A stretch of DNA of 64,000 bases from Pseudomonas sp. GM18 (GCF_000282195.1 NZ_AKJT01000022.1:176259-240258), one strand, 5' to 3'. Counted from the stretch's first letter, positions 15,381 to 25,383 are shown. A program made the numbers and translations. Notes: generated from the letters alone by a model not told the origin.

Positions 15381-16127
15381 TTAGCGGCGACGTTCCAGCG
15401 AGTAAACAAACGGTGCAACGATTTCGATGGAGCCGTTGTTCAGCATGTCGGCCGGTGGCTTGGGCAGCGGCTGGGCGCGGCGGATCATTTCCAGGGTGGC
15501 CCGGTCCAGATCGGCGTTGCCGGAGCGGCCCACCAGTTCGAACGACAACACGTTACCTTCGGCATCCACCACAAAGCGCAGACGGTTCAAGCCTTCCTTG
15601 CCTCGCTGCTGGGCACTGGCCGGGTACTTTTTGTACTTGGCCAGGTGCGCGAGCAGGGTGCCTTGCCAACTGGCCTTGGCGGCTTGTTGCGCAGGCGATG
15701 GGCCGGGTGCCGGCTGAGCGGATTTCTCCGTCGGCGCCTGGGTTGGCTGCGCGTCGCTAGGCTTCTCCTCGGAAGGCTTTTCCTTCGGCGGCTCCGGCTT
15801 TTTCTCCACAGGCTTGGGCGGTTGTGGCTTCGGCTTGGGTTTGACCGGTTTCGGCACGGCAATCTCGGCCTTCGGCGCTTCTGCGAGTTTCGGAATCGGC
15901 AGTTCTTCCACCGGCGCCGGTGGCTGCGGAGGCGTGATCACCTTTGGCGGTGCGGGCGGTGGTGGCGCCGGAACCGGCGCCAACTCGACCATCATCGCTT
16001 GCGGCGGCAGCTCGATCGGCGGGCGTGACGTCCAGTTCAGCGCCAGCGCAATGGCCAGCGCATGGACGCCCAGCACCACGGCCAGGCTACCGCTGTAACG
16101 CGTCAGCTTTTGGCGCGTGTTGATCAT
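15381..16127 (-). CDS. tonB: Energy transducer TonB
   Basis: The product has 248 residues. One N-terminal membrane segment (SLAVVLGVHALAIALALNW) carries the conserved His. A long Pro/Lys/Glu-rich spacer (residues about 45-150, PAPPPPAPPKV, KPKPKPQPPKPVEKKPEPPKEK) spans the periplasm. The C-terminal domain (YPASAQQRGKEGLNRLRFVVDAEGNVLSFELVGRSGNADLD) contacts the TonB box of outer-membrane receptors. It drives siderophore and other TonB-dependent uptake. Its start overlaps the exbD stop as ATGA, so the two are translationally coupled. Confidence 0.95.
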   Translation of the reverse strand: MINTRQKLTRYSGSLAVVLGVHALAIALALNWTSRPPIELPPQAMMVELAPVPAPPPPAPPKVITPPQPPAPVEELPIPKLAEAPKAEIAVPKPVKPKPKPQPPKPVEKKPEPPKEKPSEEKPSDAQPTQAPTEKSAQPAPGPSPAQQAAKASWQGTLLAHLAKYKKYPASAQQRGKEGLNRLRFVVDAEGNVLSFELVGRSGNADLDRATLEMIRRAQPLPKPPADMLNNGSIEIVAPFVYSLERRR

Positions 16128-16552
16128 TTTTTGGCTGCCGTCTCGAGTCCGACCAGACCGACCTTCAGGTAACCGGCGGCGCGCAGGGCATCCATCACGC
16201 TCATCAGGTCACCGTAATCCACGCCTTTGTCGGCCTGGAAGAAGATCGTCGTGTCTTTCTTGCCCTGGGTCTTGGCGTCGAGCGTAGCGCCGAGGGCTTC
16301 GGTCTTCACTTCGTCCTCGCCGAGGAACAGGCGCTGGTCAGCTTTGACGCTGAGGAACACCGGTTTCTCTGGCCGCGGCGCCGGTTTGGCGGTGGAGGCG
16401 GGCAGGTCGACCTTGATGTCCACGGTGGCCAGCGGTGCCGCCACCATGAAGATGATCAACAGCACCAGCATCACGTCGATGAACGGCGTGACGTTGATTT
16501 CGTGGTTCTCGGCCAGATCGTCGTCTGCGCCTTCTTTCAAATGCAGGCCCAT
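16124..16552 (-). CDS. exbD: TonB-system accessory protein ExbD
   Basis: The product has 142 residues. A single N-terminal membrane helix (INVTPFIDVMLVLLIIFMVAAPL) contains the essential Asp, followed by a periplasmic domain. With ExbB it forms the proton-driven motor that energises TonB. It begins 6 bases after the exbB stop. Confidence 0.95.
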   Translation of the reverse strand: MGLHLKEGADDDLAENHEINVTPFIDVMLVLLIIFMVAAPLATVDIKVDLPASTAKPAPRPEKPVFLSVKADQRLFLGEDEVKTEALGATLDAKTQGKKDTTIFFQADKGVDYGDLMSVMDALRAAGYLKVGLVGLETAAKK

Positions 16553-16558
16553 GGCCGA

Positions 16559-17500
16559 TTACCCCACTTTCACCATGTGCGGTTGCGAGCTGCGCTCGGG
16601 CGGCTGGTGGTCGAGGTCACGACTGACCAGCAGCAGGACTTCTGCCGAGGCGTCGGACACTTGCGCCTTGTAACCGGCGATGGAGCGGGCGAAGACGTTG
16701 TAGATAACCACCGCAGGAATCGCTGCAACCAGACCCAGCGCGGTCGCCAGCAGGGCTTCGGCGATGCCGGGGGCCACGACGGCGAGGTTGGTGGTCTGGG
16801 TTTTGGCGATGCCGATGAAGCTGTTCATGATGCCCCACACGGTGCCGAACAGGCCGACGAACGGCGCGGTGGAACCGATGGTGGCCAGCACGCCGGTGCC
16901 GCTGCTCATGTTGCGACCGCAGGCGGCAACCAGGCGCTCGAGGCGGAAGCTCACGCGTTCCTTGATGCCTTCTTTCTCGCGGCTGTTGGCCGACAGGCGC
17001 ATTTCTTCCAGCGCGTCGTGGACCAGCAGGTTGGCGAGGGTGCCTTCCTTGGCCGCTGTCGAGCTGGCTTCTTTAAGGGTGGCGGCTTTTTTCAGGTGGA
17101 CGATTTCAGCGCGCAGACGACGCTTGGCGCCCATCAGCTCGAAGCCCTTGGCGATCCAGATAGTCCAGGTGATGATCGAGGCGATGGCCAGGCCGATCAT
17201 CACGATCTTCACGATAATATCGGCGTTCTGGTACATGCCCCACGGCGACAGGTCGTGGGCCATGCCCAGCGAGTTGTCGGCTTCGAGAACTTGCGGCATG
17301 TCAGCGGCGTCTACGGCCTGGACTGGATCGGTCGCGGCAGATGCGGCTGGTGTTTGAGCGGCAGCAGGCTGTGTGGCCGGCGCTTGTGCGTCGGCGAATG
17401 CGGCGGTCGGCGCCAGCATCAGGCTGAGCAGCAGGGCGGCCACCGCGCTCCAGGCGCGAGGTCGTTTGGTTGGCGAAGCGGAGAGTTGATTGCGTGTCAT
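16559..17500 (-). CDS. exbB: TonB-system proton channel subunit ExbB
   Basis: The product has 313 residues from the ATG at 17500; the frame continues upstream but that start gives a normal signal sequence (AWSAVAALLLSLMLAPTAAFA). A long Ala/Pro/Gln-rich periplasmic extension (residues about 35-85) precedes three membrane helices (VKIVMIGLAIASIITWTIW; APFVGLFGTVWGIMNSFIGI; EALLATALGLVAAIPAVVIYNV). The extension is the form seen in P. putida-type ExbB rather than E. coli. It is the first gene of exbB-exbD-tonB; the AT-rich stretch 17570-17620 upstream probably holds the promoter and a Fur site, but I cannot place a convincing Fur box. Confidence 0.94.
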   Translation of the reverse strand: MTRNQLSASPTKRPRAWSAVAALLLSLMLAPTAAFADAQAPATQPAAAQTPAASAATDPVQAVDAADMPQVLEADNSLGMAHDLSPWGMYQNADIIVKIVMIGLAIASIITWTIWIAKGFELMGAKRRLRAEIVHLKKAATLKEASSTAAKEGTLANLLVHDALEEMRLSANSREKEGIKERVSFRLERLVAACGRNMSSGTGVLATIGSTAPFVGLFGTVWGIMNSFIGIAKTQTTNLAVVAPGIAEALLATALGLVAAIPAVVIYNVFARSIAGYKAQVSDASAEVLLLVSRDLDHQPPERSSQPHMVKVG

Positions 17501-17689
17501 GCTGGCCGGACCTGAGAGGAAAAGACGGTAAGTGTTCTTCCAGGCCTCGTAAGGCCGAGAACAAAAGTGGCTGGCATTATTGCAATTAATTCTTGTTAAC
17601 AAAAGTAATAGCGTCTCTTTTTTTCCTCCATTGCTAGCTGCTCATCCATTTCGGGCGCTAGTCTGTACCTTTCTTGAGGGAGTTTTCTG

Positions 17690-18547
17690 ATGTCCGCGCC
17701 TTCTGTTTTGATCGCCGGCTGCGGTGATGTCGGCAGCCGTCTGGCTACGCAATTGTTGAATTCGGGGTGGGAGGTTCACGGCTTGCGGCGTGACGTCTCA
17801 CGCCTACCCCAAGGGGTGATTGGCGTTGCCGGTGACTTGTTCAATAAAGACTGCCCGGCGACCTGGCCAATCGGGGCGGTGGATTACCTGGTGTATTGCG
17901 CGGCGGCTACCGATCACGATGAGGCCGGATACCGCGCCGCTTATATTCAGGGTTTGCAGCACGTGCTGGAATGGCTGGGCGACTACGGGCAAGTGCCCAA
18001 TCGGCTGCTATTCGTTTCCAGCAGCAGTGTTTACGGCCAGCAAGAGGGCGAGTGGGTCGACGAGAATTCGCCGACCGTGGCGGCTGGCTATTCAGGGCGT
18101 GTGATGCTGGAAGCCGAGCAAGTGGCGCGTGATAGTGGCATCCCGGCCAGCATCGTGCGTCTGACCGGCATTTATGGTCCGGGTCGAGAGTGGCTGCTGA
18201 CTCAGGTTCGTCGCGGTTATCGCGTGGCGATCGATCCGCCGTTGTATGCCAACCGCATTCACGTCGATGACGCGGCGGGGTTGCTGGCGTTTCTGCTTGA
18301 GGCGGATCGGCGTGGAGTGGCGCTGGATGATGCTTATATAGGTGTCGATGATGCGCCCGCGCCAATGGCAGAGGTGGTGGGCTGGTTGCGTGAGTACCTG
18401 GGCGTGACCGAATGGGCCGATGACGCCAGTGTGCGTCGTGCCGGCAGCAAGCGCTGCAGCAATGCTCGGGCGAAGGCGTTGGGCTGGACGCCGAAGTATT
18501 CGAGTTTCCGCGAGGGCTATCCCGCGATTCTTGAAGGTCGCTGCTGA
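17690..18547 (+). CDS. SDR / NAD-dependent epimerase family protein
   Basis: The product has 285 residues. The Rossmann motif GCGDVGSRLATQLL is at the N-terminus, a catalytic-type Ser stretch (LLFVSSSSVYGQQEGEWVDE) follows, with the VRLTGIYGPGR turn and NRIHVDDAAG. It resembles the YeeZ-type extended SDR group, whose substrate is not established. The usual YxxxK is replaced by SGRVMLEAEQVA (YSGRVMLE), so the active site is atypical. It is transcribed alone, divergently from exbB, with a REPIN after it. Confidence 0.82.
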   Translation: MSAPSVLIAGCGDVGSRLATQLLNSGWEVHGLRRDVSRLPQGVIGVAGDLFNKDCPATWPIGAVDYLVYCAAATDHDEAGYRAAYIQGLQHVLEWLGDYGQVPNRLLFVSSSSVYGQQEGEWVDENSPTVAAGYSGRVMLEAEQVARDSGIPASIVRLTGIYGPGREWLLTQVRRGYRVAIDPPLYANRIHVDDAAGLLAFLLEADRRGVALDDAYIGVDDAPAPMAEVVGWLREYLGVTEWADDASVRRAGSKRCSNARAKALGWTPKYSSFREGYPAILEGRC

Positions 18548-18568
18548 CTTCCAGTTACCCCAAAACAA

Positions 18569-18660
18569 CTGTGGGAGCGAGCCTGCTCGCGATGGCGGTT
18601 TAACAATCAACGATGATGTTGAATGTTATGGCCTCATCGCGAGCAGGCTCGCTCCCACAT
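18569..18660. repeat. REPIN doublet
   Basis: CTGTGGGAGCGAGCCTGCTCGCGATG and its inverse CATCGCGAGCAGGCTCGCTCCCACA are separated by about 40 bases. The same family is found at 37418-37507 and, as a single hairpin, at 32709-32744. Confidence 0.9.
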
Positions 18661-18687
18661 GGGTTCTGCGTTGGCCTTAGGGCCGGG

Positions 18688-19428
18688 TTACTGCTTCTTG
18701 AGCAACCATTTGCGCTCGCCGGGGGCAAACTGCGGCATCTCGTCCGCCAAGGCGGTGTTCACGGCCTGAAAGAGCTCCAGTTCCTTGCCTTTGCGGGCGA
18801 AGATCCAGGTATTGCCCTGGCCATTGTGTTGCAACCAGATGTTGTCGTTGCCGATGCTCATCGATGCGCAATCGCCGGTCAGGCACAGGGCGTAACGGTC
18901 GGCGCCGGGCAGGCCGGACACTTGGCCATCGGCCTGAAACTGCACGGTGCCACCTTCGCCTGGGCCGTTGATGATTTTCCAGCTGCCGCCCATGTAGGCC
19001 GAGTACAGCGCACGCTCAAAGCTGGCACCGATCGGTGCCCCGTCCGGGACCGGGATCTGGGCTCGGTCGAAAAGCTGTTCTGGTTCGTTTTCGCTGGCGA
19101 CTTGGTGCAGTTGCTTGCCATCACGCTTCAGCTCGCTGGCGGAGCTGCCATAAAAATCGACTTTCCAGGCGCCGGATTCTTCGCCCAGCAGCTTGCCTTC
19201 GACGTTTTCAAAACCATTGGTGTAGCGCGCCTGACCGGCTCTGGTGTTGACGTCCCATTCCAGGTTCGGGCCATAGGCCTGGAGCGCTTCACGCAGGGAG
19301 CCGCCTTTGGAGGCAGCATCGATCGCCGCCTGATTGATCCAGGTGCCGCTGATGTCGCGGTCGGCAGGGTTGCTGGCACATCCGCCCAAGAGTAGGGCGA
19401 CCAGCGAGAGAGCTAGCGCGTGGCGCAT
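18688..19428 (-). CDS. Hypothetical lipoprotein
   Basis: The product has 246 residues. A lipobox LLGGC at residues 14-18 predicts lipid modification and outer-membrane or periplasmic anchoring. The body is unrecognised: SGTWINQAAIDAASKGGSLREALQ, GQARYTNGFENVEGKLLGEESG, and a C-terminal beta-rich part with the CLTGDC cysteine pair. It lies downstream of ridA and spoT on the same strand, an order kept in other pseudomonads. No function can be assigned. Confidence 0.75.
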   Translation of the reverse strand: MRHALALSLVALLLGGCASNPADRDISGTWINQAAIDAASKGGSLREALQAYGPNLEWDVNTRAGQARYTNGFENVEGKLLGEESGAWKVDFYGSSASELKRDGKQLHQVASENEPEQLFDRAQIPVPDGAPIGASFERALYSAYMGGSWKIINGPGEGGTVQFQADGQVSGLPGADRYALCLTGDCASMSIGNDNIWLQHNGQGNTWIFARKGKELELFQAVNTALADEMPQFAPGERKWLLKKQ

Positions 19429-19466
19429 GGTGGAATCCTTTCAGAACCCTTTGTACAAGATCAGTC

Positions 19467-19490
19467 GGCGCAGCCTCGCAAGGCTGCGCC
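19467..19490 (-). terminator. GC-rich hairpin after ridA
   Basis: GGCGCAGCC pairs with GGCTGCGCC across a 6-base loop between the ridA stop and the lipoprotein start. No long T tail follows on the minus strand, so it may only be a partial terminator or mRNA-end stabiliser. Confidence 0.5.
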
Positions 19491-19497
19491 GGACACA

Positions 19498-19878
19498 TTA
19501 CTCGATGACCAGAATGGCATCCATTTCAACCTGCGAACCCTTTGGCAGGGCTGCTACGCCGATGGCGGCGCGGGCTGGGTAAGGCTGGTCGAAGTACTTG
19601 CCCATGATCTCGTTGACCTTGGCGAAGTGGCTCAGGTCGGTGAGGAAAATGTTCAGTTTGACGATGTCCTTGAACGAACCACCGGCAGCTTCAGCCACGG
19701 CTTTGAGGTTCTCGAACACCTGGACGGTCTGGGCTTCGAAGCCTTCGACCAGTTCCATGGTTTTTGGGTCCAGAGGAATCTGACCCGACATGTACACGGT
19801 GTTGCCAGCCTTGATCGCCTGGGAGTAAGTACCGATGGCGGCCGGGGCCTTGTCGCTGTTGATAACGGTCTTGGTCAT
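19498..19878 (-). CDS. ridA: RidA family reactive-intermediate deaminase
   Basis: The product has 126 residues, the usual length. It has [31 protein letters not shown], the [19 protein letters not shown] helix, and [22 protein letters not shown], where the Arg and Glu bind the substrate carboxylate. RidA hydrolyses enamine/imine intermediates such as 2-aminoacrylate and so protects PLP enzymes. It lies 24 bases downstream of spoT and is likely co-transcribed with it. A second family member is at 46036-46389. Confidence 0.93.
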   Translation of the reverse strand: MTKTVINSDKAPAAIGTYSQAIKAGNTVYMSGQIPLDPKTMELVEGFEAQTVQVFENLKAVAEAAGGSFKDIVKLNIFLTDLSHFAKVNEIMGKYFDQPYPARAAIGVAALPKGSQVEMDAILVIE

Positions 19879-19902
19879 GTATGACTCCTTGTGAAGGGTG
19901 GG

Positions 19903-22008
19903 CTACGCGCGCATGCGGGTGATGCGGATCACCCCGGTCAGGGCGCGCAGTTTCTTGATCACGCGGGCCAGGTGCACGCGGTCGTGCACGCTGACCACCA
20001 GTTGGACCACGCTGATACGACCGTCGCGTTCGTCCATGCTGATTTTTTCGATGTTGCCGTCGGCCGCGTTGACACTGCTGGCCAGCAGGGCGATCAGGCC
20101 GCGCTGGTGTTCCAGTTCGACGCGCAGCTCGACGTTGAATTCGCCGGTGACATCCTTGGCCCACGAGAGCTGGATGCATTTTTCCGGGTTGTGGCGGATT
20201 TCGCTGATGTTGCGGCAGTTATCCAGGTGCACCACCATCCCTTTGCCGGCGGACAGATGGCCAACAATCGGGTCGCCAGGGATCGGTGTGCAGCACTTGG
20301 CGTAACTGAGCACCAGGCCTTCGGTGCCGCGAATGGCCAGCGGACCTTCCGGGCTCGGCAGCTGTTCGCCTTCGCCGAGCAAGCGGCGGGCGACCACATA
20401 AGCCATGCGATTGCCCAGGCCGATGTCTTCGAGCAGGTCTTCAATCAGTTCCAGGCGGTATTCGTGGAGCATCAACTGCACGCGCTCGGCCGGGACTTTT
20501 TCCAGCGAGCTGTCGAAACCGTTGAGCACCTTGTTCAGCAGGCGTTCGCCGAGGCTGATGGATTCGGAGCGGCGTTGCAGCTTAAGCGCATGGCGGATGT
20601 GGGTCCGCGCCTTGCCGGTGACTACGAAGTTGAGCCATGCCGGGTTCGGCCGCGCGCCGGGGGCACTGACGATCTCGACCGTGGAGCCGCTTTGCAGCGG
20701 TTCGGACAGTGGCGCGAGACGGCGGTTGATCCGACAGGCAATGCAGCTGTTGCCCACGTCGGTGTGCACCGCGTAAGCGAAGTCGACCGCCGTGGAGCCT
20801 TTGGGCAGCTCCATGATCCGGCCCTTGGGCGTGAACACGTAGACCTCGTCCGGGAACAGGTCGATCTTCACGCTCTCGATGAATTCCAGCGAGTTGCCGG
20901 CTCGTTGCTGCATCTCCAGCACGCCTTTGACCCACTGGCGGGCGCGGGCGTGAGTGCCTTTGGGCTGTTCGTCGCCGCTGGATTTGTACAGCCAATGGGC
21001 GGCGATGCCGTTGTTGGCCATCTCTTCCATTTCACGGGTGCGGATCTGGATCTCGATCGGCACACCGTGCATGCCGAACAGCGTGGTATGCAGCGACTGG
21101 TAGCCGTTGGCCTTGGGGATCGCGATGTAATCCTTGAAGCGTCCCGGCAACGGTTTGTACAAATTATGCACAGCACCCAGCACGCGGTAGCAGGTGTCGA
21201 CCTTGTCGACGATGATCCGGAACGCGTAGACGTCCATGATCTCGTTGAAGGCCCGACGCTTGCCGCGCATTTTCTTGTAGATGCCGTAGAGGTGTTTCTG
21301 ACGACCGCTGACCTCGCCCTGGATGCCGTCGATGGCCAGGCAGTGGCTGAGGGACTCTTCGATCTTGTTGACGATTTCCTTGCGGTTGCCCCGGGCGCGC
21401 TTGACCGCCTGGTTGATCCGCGCGGAACGCATCGGGTGCATGGCCTTGAAGCCGAGGTCTTCGAATTCTATGCGGATGGCGTGCATGCCCAGCCGGTTGG
21501 CAATGGGCGCATAGATTTCCAGGGTTTCCTTGGCGATCCGCCGGCGCTTTTCGCCGGACAACACTTCCAGGGTGCGCATGTTGTGCAGGCGGTCGGCCAG
21601 CTTGACCAGGATCACGCGAATGTCGCGTGCCATGGCCATGGCCATTTTCTGGAAGTTTTCGGCCTGGGCTTCGGCCTTGGTCTCGAAGTTCATCTGGGTC
21701 AGTTTGCTGACCCCGTCGACCAGTTCGGCCACGGTTTCGCCGAACTGCGCTTGCAGCGCTTCCTTGGCAATACCGGTGTCTTCGATCACGTCATGCAGCA
21801 TTGCAGCCATCAGGCTCTGATGGTCCATGTGCATGTCGGCAAGAATATTCGCCACCGCAAGAGGATGCGTGACGTACGCCTCACCGCTGCGGCGGCGTTG
21901 GCCGTCGTGGGCTTGTTCGGCGTAGAAGTACGCTCGGCGGACCAGGTTGACCTGGTCCTTGCCGAGGTAGGTCGATAAGCGATCGGCGAGGGCGTCTATG
22001 CTCGGCAT
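19903..22008 (-). CDS. spoT: Bifunctional (p)ppGpp synthetase/hydrolase SpoT
   Basis: The product has 701 residues. The HD hydrolase domain is at residues about 25-160 (AMLHDVIEDTGIAKEALQ, VKLADRLHNMRTL). The RelA-type synthetase domain is at about 240-350 (MDVYAFRIIVDKVDTCYRVLGAVH, RFKDYIAIPKANGYQSLHT). TGS is at about 385-445 (VYVFTPKGRIMELPKGSTAVDFAY), and a C-terminal ACT domain ends the protein. It sets the alarmone level during starvation. Downstream of rpoZ with a short gap, as in most gammaproteobacteria. Confidence 0.97.
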   Translation of the reverse strand: MPSIDALADRLSTYLGKDQVNLVRRAYFYAEQAHDGQRRRSGEAYVTHPLAVANILADMHMDHQSLMAAMLHDVIEDTGIAKEALQAQFGETVAELVDGVSKLTQMNFETKAEAQAENFQKMAMAMARDIRVILVKLADRLHNMRTLEVLSGEKRRRIAKETLEIYAPIANRLGMHAIRIEFEDLGFKAMHPMRSARINQAVKRARGNRKEIVNKIEESLSHCLAIDGIQGEVSGRQKHLYGIYKKMRGKRRAFNEIMDVYAFRIIVDKVDTCYRVLGAVHNLYKPLPGRFKDYIAIPKANGYQSLHTTLFGMHGVPIEIQIRTREMEEMANNGIAAHWLYKSSGDEQPKGTHARARQWVKGVLEMQQRAGNSLEFIESVKIDLFPDEVYVFTPKGRIMELPKGSTAVDFAYAVHTDVGNSCIACRINRRLAPLSEPLQSGSTVEIVSAPGARPNPAWLNFVVTGKARTHIRHALKLQRRSESISLGERLLNKVLNGFDSSLEKVPAERVQLMLHEYRLELIEDLLEDIGLGNRMAYVVARRLLGEGEQLPSPEGPLAIRGTEGLVLSYAKCCTPIPGDPIVGHLSAGKGMVVHLDNCRNISEIRHNPEKCIQLSWAKDVTGEFNVELRVELEHQRGLIALLASSVNAADGNIEKISMDERDGRISVVQLVVSVHDRVHLARVIKKLRALTGVIRITRMRA

Positions 22009-22065
22009 GATGACACCTGCCGTTTGCTATGACCCCGCGCCGTGCTACGTCGACCAGGCATGGCC

Positions 22066-22329
22066 TTATACTGCCTCGTTGGACTCGTCCTCGAACGCTG
22101 CGAACAGCGGTTCGTCTTCGACGATTTCAGCGTTGGCGATGAACTCATAGCTCATCAGGCCTTCAGCGATTTCACGCAGCGCTACAACTGTAGGCTTGTC
22201 GTTTTCCCACTGAACCAGGGGCTCTTTGCCACCGGTGGCCAGTTGACGGGCACGCTTGGTAGAGAGCATGACCAGCTCAAAGCGGTTTTCCACGTGTTCT
22301 AGGCAGTCTTCAACGGTTACGCGGGCCAT
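22066..22329 (-). CDS. rpoZ: RNA polymerase omega subunit
   Basis: The product has 87 residues from the ATG at 22329 ([34 protein letters not shown]), the standard omega start; the longer upstream frame is not used. The [12 protein letters not shown] helix is typical. Omega helps assemble RNA polymerase and forms part of a ppGpp site, which fits its place before spoT. Confidence 0.96.
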   Translation of the reverse strand: MARVTVEDCLEHVENRFELVMLSTKRARQLATGGKEPLVQWENDKPTVVALREIAEGLMSYEFIANAEIVEDEPLFAAFEDESNEAV

Positions 22330-22392
22330 GGTATTCCTCGGAGCGAATGCAATATGCGCGCTGCCCGGTTGGGCGAGCGGACTCAACAGTTT

Positions 22393-22429
22393 AAAAAATC
22401 ACCAGCGATTAGGGAAGCGCTGATTTTTT
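22393..22429 (-). terminator. Terminator after gmk
   Basis: AAAAAATCA.CAGCG pairs with CGCTGATTTTTT, giving a T run on both strands. It lies between the gmk stop (22497) and the rpoZ start (22329), so gmk-yicC messages would end before rpoZ. Confidence 0.8.
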
Positions 22430-22496
22430 GACCAGGCTCTTCAACGCGCTATAAGCACCAATGTAAAGCCCTTGCAGCAGTTTTGGGAAGAGCTGA

Positions 22497-23129
<633 letters not shown>

Positions 23130-23993
23130 TTACTCAATATTCTGCACTTGTTCGCGCATCTGCTCGATCAACACCTTGAGGTTGACCGCCGCTTGGGTGC
23201 TGCGCGGGTCGAAGGCTTTGGAGCCCAGTGTGTTGGCTTCGCGGTTGAGCTCCTGCATCAGGAAGTCCAGGCGCCGACCGGCAGCGCCGCCGGATTTGAG
23301 CACCCGGCGAACTTCGATGATGTGGGTGCTCAGGCGATCCAGTTCTTCGGCGACGTCGCTCTTTTGCGCGAGCATGACCATTTCCTGCTCCAGGCGCTGC
23401 GGGTCGAGGTCGGCCTTCATGTCGGTGAAACGGTCGAGGACTTTCTGGCGCTGAGTGGCGAGCATCTGCGGGACCAGCTCACGCAGGATCACCACATCTT
23501 CCTCAATGGACGTCAGGCGCTCGTTGATCAGCCGCGCCAGCTCCGCGCCTTCGCGCTCGCGGCCGGCCTTGAGTTCTTTCAGACCTTGGTTGAACAGCGC
23601 CAGGGCTTCGGCATTCAGCGCTTGCGGGTCGGCGGCGTCGGCCACCAGCACGCCGGGCCAGGCCAGGACTTCCAGCGGGTTCAGCGCGGCGGGGTTCTTG
23701 ATCAGGCTGGCGACGGTCTCGGCGGCAGCGACCAGTTGCGCGGCGCGCTCGCGGTCCACTTGCAGCGGTTTGCCAGTGCTTTCTTCGGTGAAACGCAGGG
23801 TGCATTCGAGCTTGCCCCGGGAAATGCCCTGGCGCAGGGCTTCGCGGACCGCGCCCTCGAGGTCGCGGAAAGATTCCGGCAGGCGCAGATGGGGTTCCAG
23901 GTAGCGGCTGTTGACCGAGCGCAGCTCCCAGCTCAGGGTGCCCTGGACGCCGGCTTTCTCGACGCGGGCGAAGGCGGTCATGCTGTGCACCAT
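23130..23993 (-). CDS. YicC family stress-induced protein / endoribonuclease
   Basis: The product has 287 residues from the ATG at 23993 (MVHSMTAFARVE), the conserved family start, with GAGG at good spacing. The family has an N-terminal YicC domain and a C-terminal DUF1732 (EELDRLSTHIIEVRRVLKSGGAAGRRLDFLMQELNREANTLGSKA). Family members have been reported to cleave RNA. It is the first gene of a group with gmk and is divergent from rph. Confidence 0.92.
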   Translation of the reverse strand: MVHSMTAFARVEKAGVQGTLSWELRSVNSRYLEPHLRLPESFRDLEGAVREALRQGISRGKLECTLRFTEESTGKPLQVDRERAAQLVAAAETVASLIKNPAALNPLEVLAWPGVLVADAADPQALNAEALALFNQGLKELKAGREREGAELARLINERLTSIEEDVVILRELVPQMLATQRQKVLDRFTDMKADLDPQRLEQEMVMLAQKSDVAEELDRLSTHIIEVRRVLKSGGAAGRRLDFLMQELNREANTLGSKAFDPRSTQAAVNLKVLIEQMREQVQNIE

Positions 23994-24218
23994 GGAGGTA
24001 CCTCGCAATGCAGGTCGGCGCGTAACCCATGGTTCGCGGACCCGCTATCTGTGAATTAAAGCCGACAGGCAGCAAAGGCGCAGGATTGTAGCGCAGTGGG
24101 GCGGATGCGCCCAATCACACGCTGTGACAATGAGCTGCAGGCCGTCGGCTACGCTCTATTCAGAGCTTTCAATCGTCGGGCGAATTTTTTAGAAGTGCCC
24201 ACTTGCGGCCCACGGCTC

Positions 24219-24224
24219 TATAAT
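24219..24224 (+). promoter_or_regulatory. Likely -10 box of rph
   Basis: A consensus TATAAT lies 38 bases upstream of the rph ATG in the divergent yicC/rph gap. No good -35 is seen at 17 bases, so the call rests on the -10 alone. Confidence 0.45.
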
Positions 24225-24261
24225 GCTCGGCAGTTTTCCGTCCCCCGTACAGGTAATCCCT

Positions 24262-24984
24262 ATGAAACGTCCAAGTGGTCGCGCTGCCGATCAGCTCCGC
24301 TCGATCCGCATTACCCGCAACTACACCAAACACGCCGAGGGGTCTGTACTGGTCGAGTTCGGTGATACCAAGGTCATCTGCACCGTCAGCGTCGAGAACG
24401 GCGTGCCGCGTTTCCTCAAGGGCCAGGGCCAGGGCTGGTTGACCGCTGAATACGGCATGCTGCCGCGCGCCACCGGCGAGCGTAACCAGCGTGAAGCGAG
24501 CCGCGGCAAGCAAGGCGGCCGCACCCTGGAAATCCAGCGTCTGATCGGCCGTTCCCTGCGCGCTGCGCTGGACATGTCCAAGCTGGGCGACGTCACCCTG
24601 TACGTCGACTGCGACGTGATCCAGGCTGACGGCGGCACCCGCACCGCGTCCATCACCGGCGCCATGGTTGCACTGGTCGATGCGTTGAAAGTGATCAAGA
24701 AGCGCGGCGGCCTCAAGGGTGGCGACCCGCTCAAGCAAATGATCGCTGCCGTTTCGGTGGGCATGTATCAGGGCGAGCCTGTGCTTGACCTCGACTACCT
24801 GGAAGACTCGGCTGCCGAGACGGACCTCAACGTGGTGATGACCAGCACCGGTGGCTTCATCGAAGTCCAGGGCACTGCCGAAGGCGCGCCGTTCCAGCCG
24901 GAAGAGCTGAACGCGATGCTGGCACTGGCGAAGAAAGGCATGATCGAGATTTTCGAACTGCAGAAGGCTGCACTGGCTGACTGA
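24262..24984 (+). CDS. rph: Ribonuclease PH
   Basis: The product has 240 residues from the ATG at 24262 ([41 protein letters not shown]). [22 protein letters not shown] and the phosphate-binding [17 protein letters not shown] are diagnostic, as is [18 protein letters not shown]. It trims tRNA 3' ends by phosphorolysis. A DUF4870 gene follows after 30 bases. Confidence 0.97.
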   Translation: MKRPSGRAADQLRSIRITRNYTKHAEGSVLVEFGDTKVICTVSVENGVPRFLKGQGQGWLTAEYGMLPRATGERNQREASRGKQGGRTLEIQRLIGRSLRAALDMSKLGDVTLYVDCDVIQADGGTRTASITGAMVALVDALKVIKKRGGLKGGDPLKQMIAAVSVGMYQGEPVLDLDYLEDSAAETDLNVVMTSTGGFIEVQGTAEGAPFQPEELNAMLALAKKGMIEIFELQKAALAD

Positions 24985-25014
24985 TTGTTTTGATGCCCGG
25001 CAAAGGAGAGCGCC

Positions 25015-25383
25015 ATGAGTGATGAACAGCAGTTGCTGCCCACACCGAGCCCCGAGGCTCGCCAGTGGGCGATGTTTTGTCACCTCTCGGCGTTTCTCGG
25101 TGTCTGGTTTCCATTCGGTCACCTGATCGGGCCGCTGATACTCTGGCAGTGGAAGCGTGAAGCCGATCCGTTCATCGACGCCCAAGGCAAAGAAGCGCTG
25201 AACTTTCAGATCACCGTGGCCCTGGTCTCGGGTATCTGTTACGTGCTGATGCTGGTATTGATCGGTTTTGCGCTGTTGCCGCTGGTGCTGATCGGGGCGA
25301 TGGTGCTGTGCATCATTGCCGGGCTCAAGGCCAATGACGGGGTGCCTTACCGCTATCCCTTCACCTGGCGGTTGATCAAGTAA
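25015..25383 (+). CDS. DUF4870 membrane protein
   Basis: The product has 122 residues. GGAGAG precedes the ATG. It has three hydrophobic segments (FCHLSAFLGVWFPFGHLIGPLILW; ITVALVSGICYVLMLVLIGF; LPLVLIGAMVLCIIAGL) and the ALNFQ signature between the first and second, typical of DUF4870 (Tic20-like fold). The role is unknown. It is probably read through from rph and is closed by a bidirectional terminator. Confidence 0.9.
   Translation: MSDEQQLLPTPSPEARQWAMFCHLSAFLGVWFPFGHLIGPLILWQWKREADPFIDAQGKEALNFQITVALVSGICYVLMLVLIGFALLPLVLIGAMVLCIIAGLKANDGVPYRYPFTWRLIK

Noticed and set aside
17570..17620. Fur box upstream of exbB
   Set aside because: The stretch is AT-rich and in the right place, but no 19-base match to the Fur consensus is convincing.
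19891..21978. 695-codon plus-strand open frame opposite spoT
   Set aside because: It is the mirror of spoT in GC-rich codon usage, has low-complexity composition (rich in His, Gln, Val, Asp) and no ribosome-binding site or family match. The same holds for the long frames opposite recG/oxyR (13394-15178), gmk/yicC (22539-24059), algC (28498-29889), the CoA-hydrolase gene (48957-50315) and rep (51782-53656).
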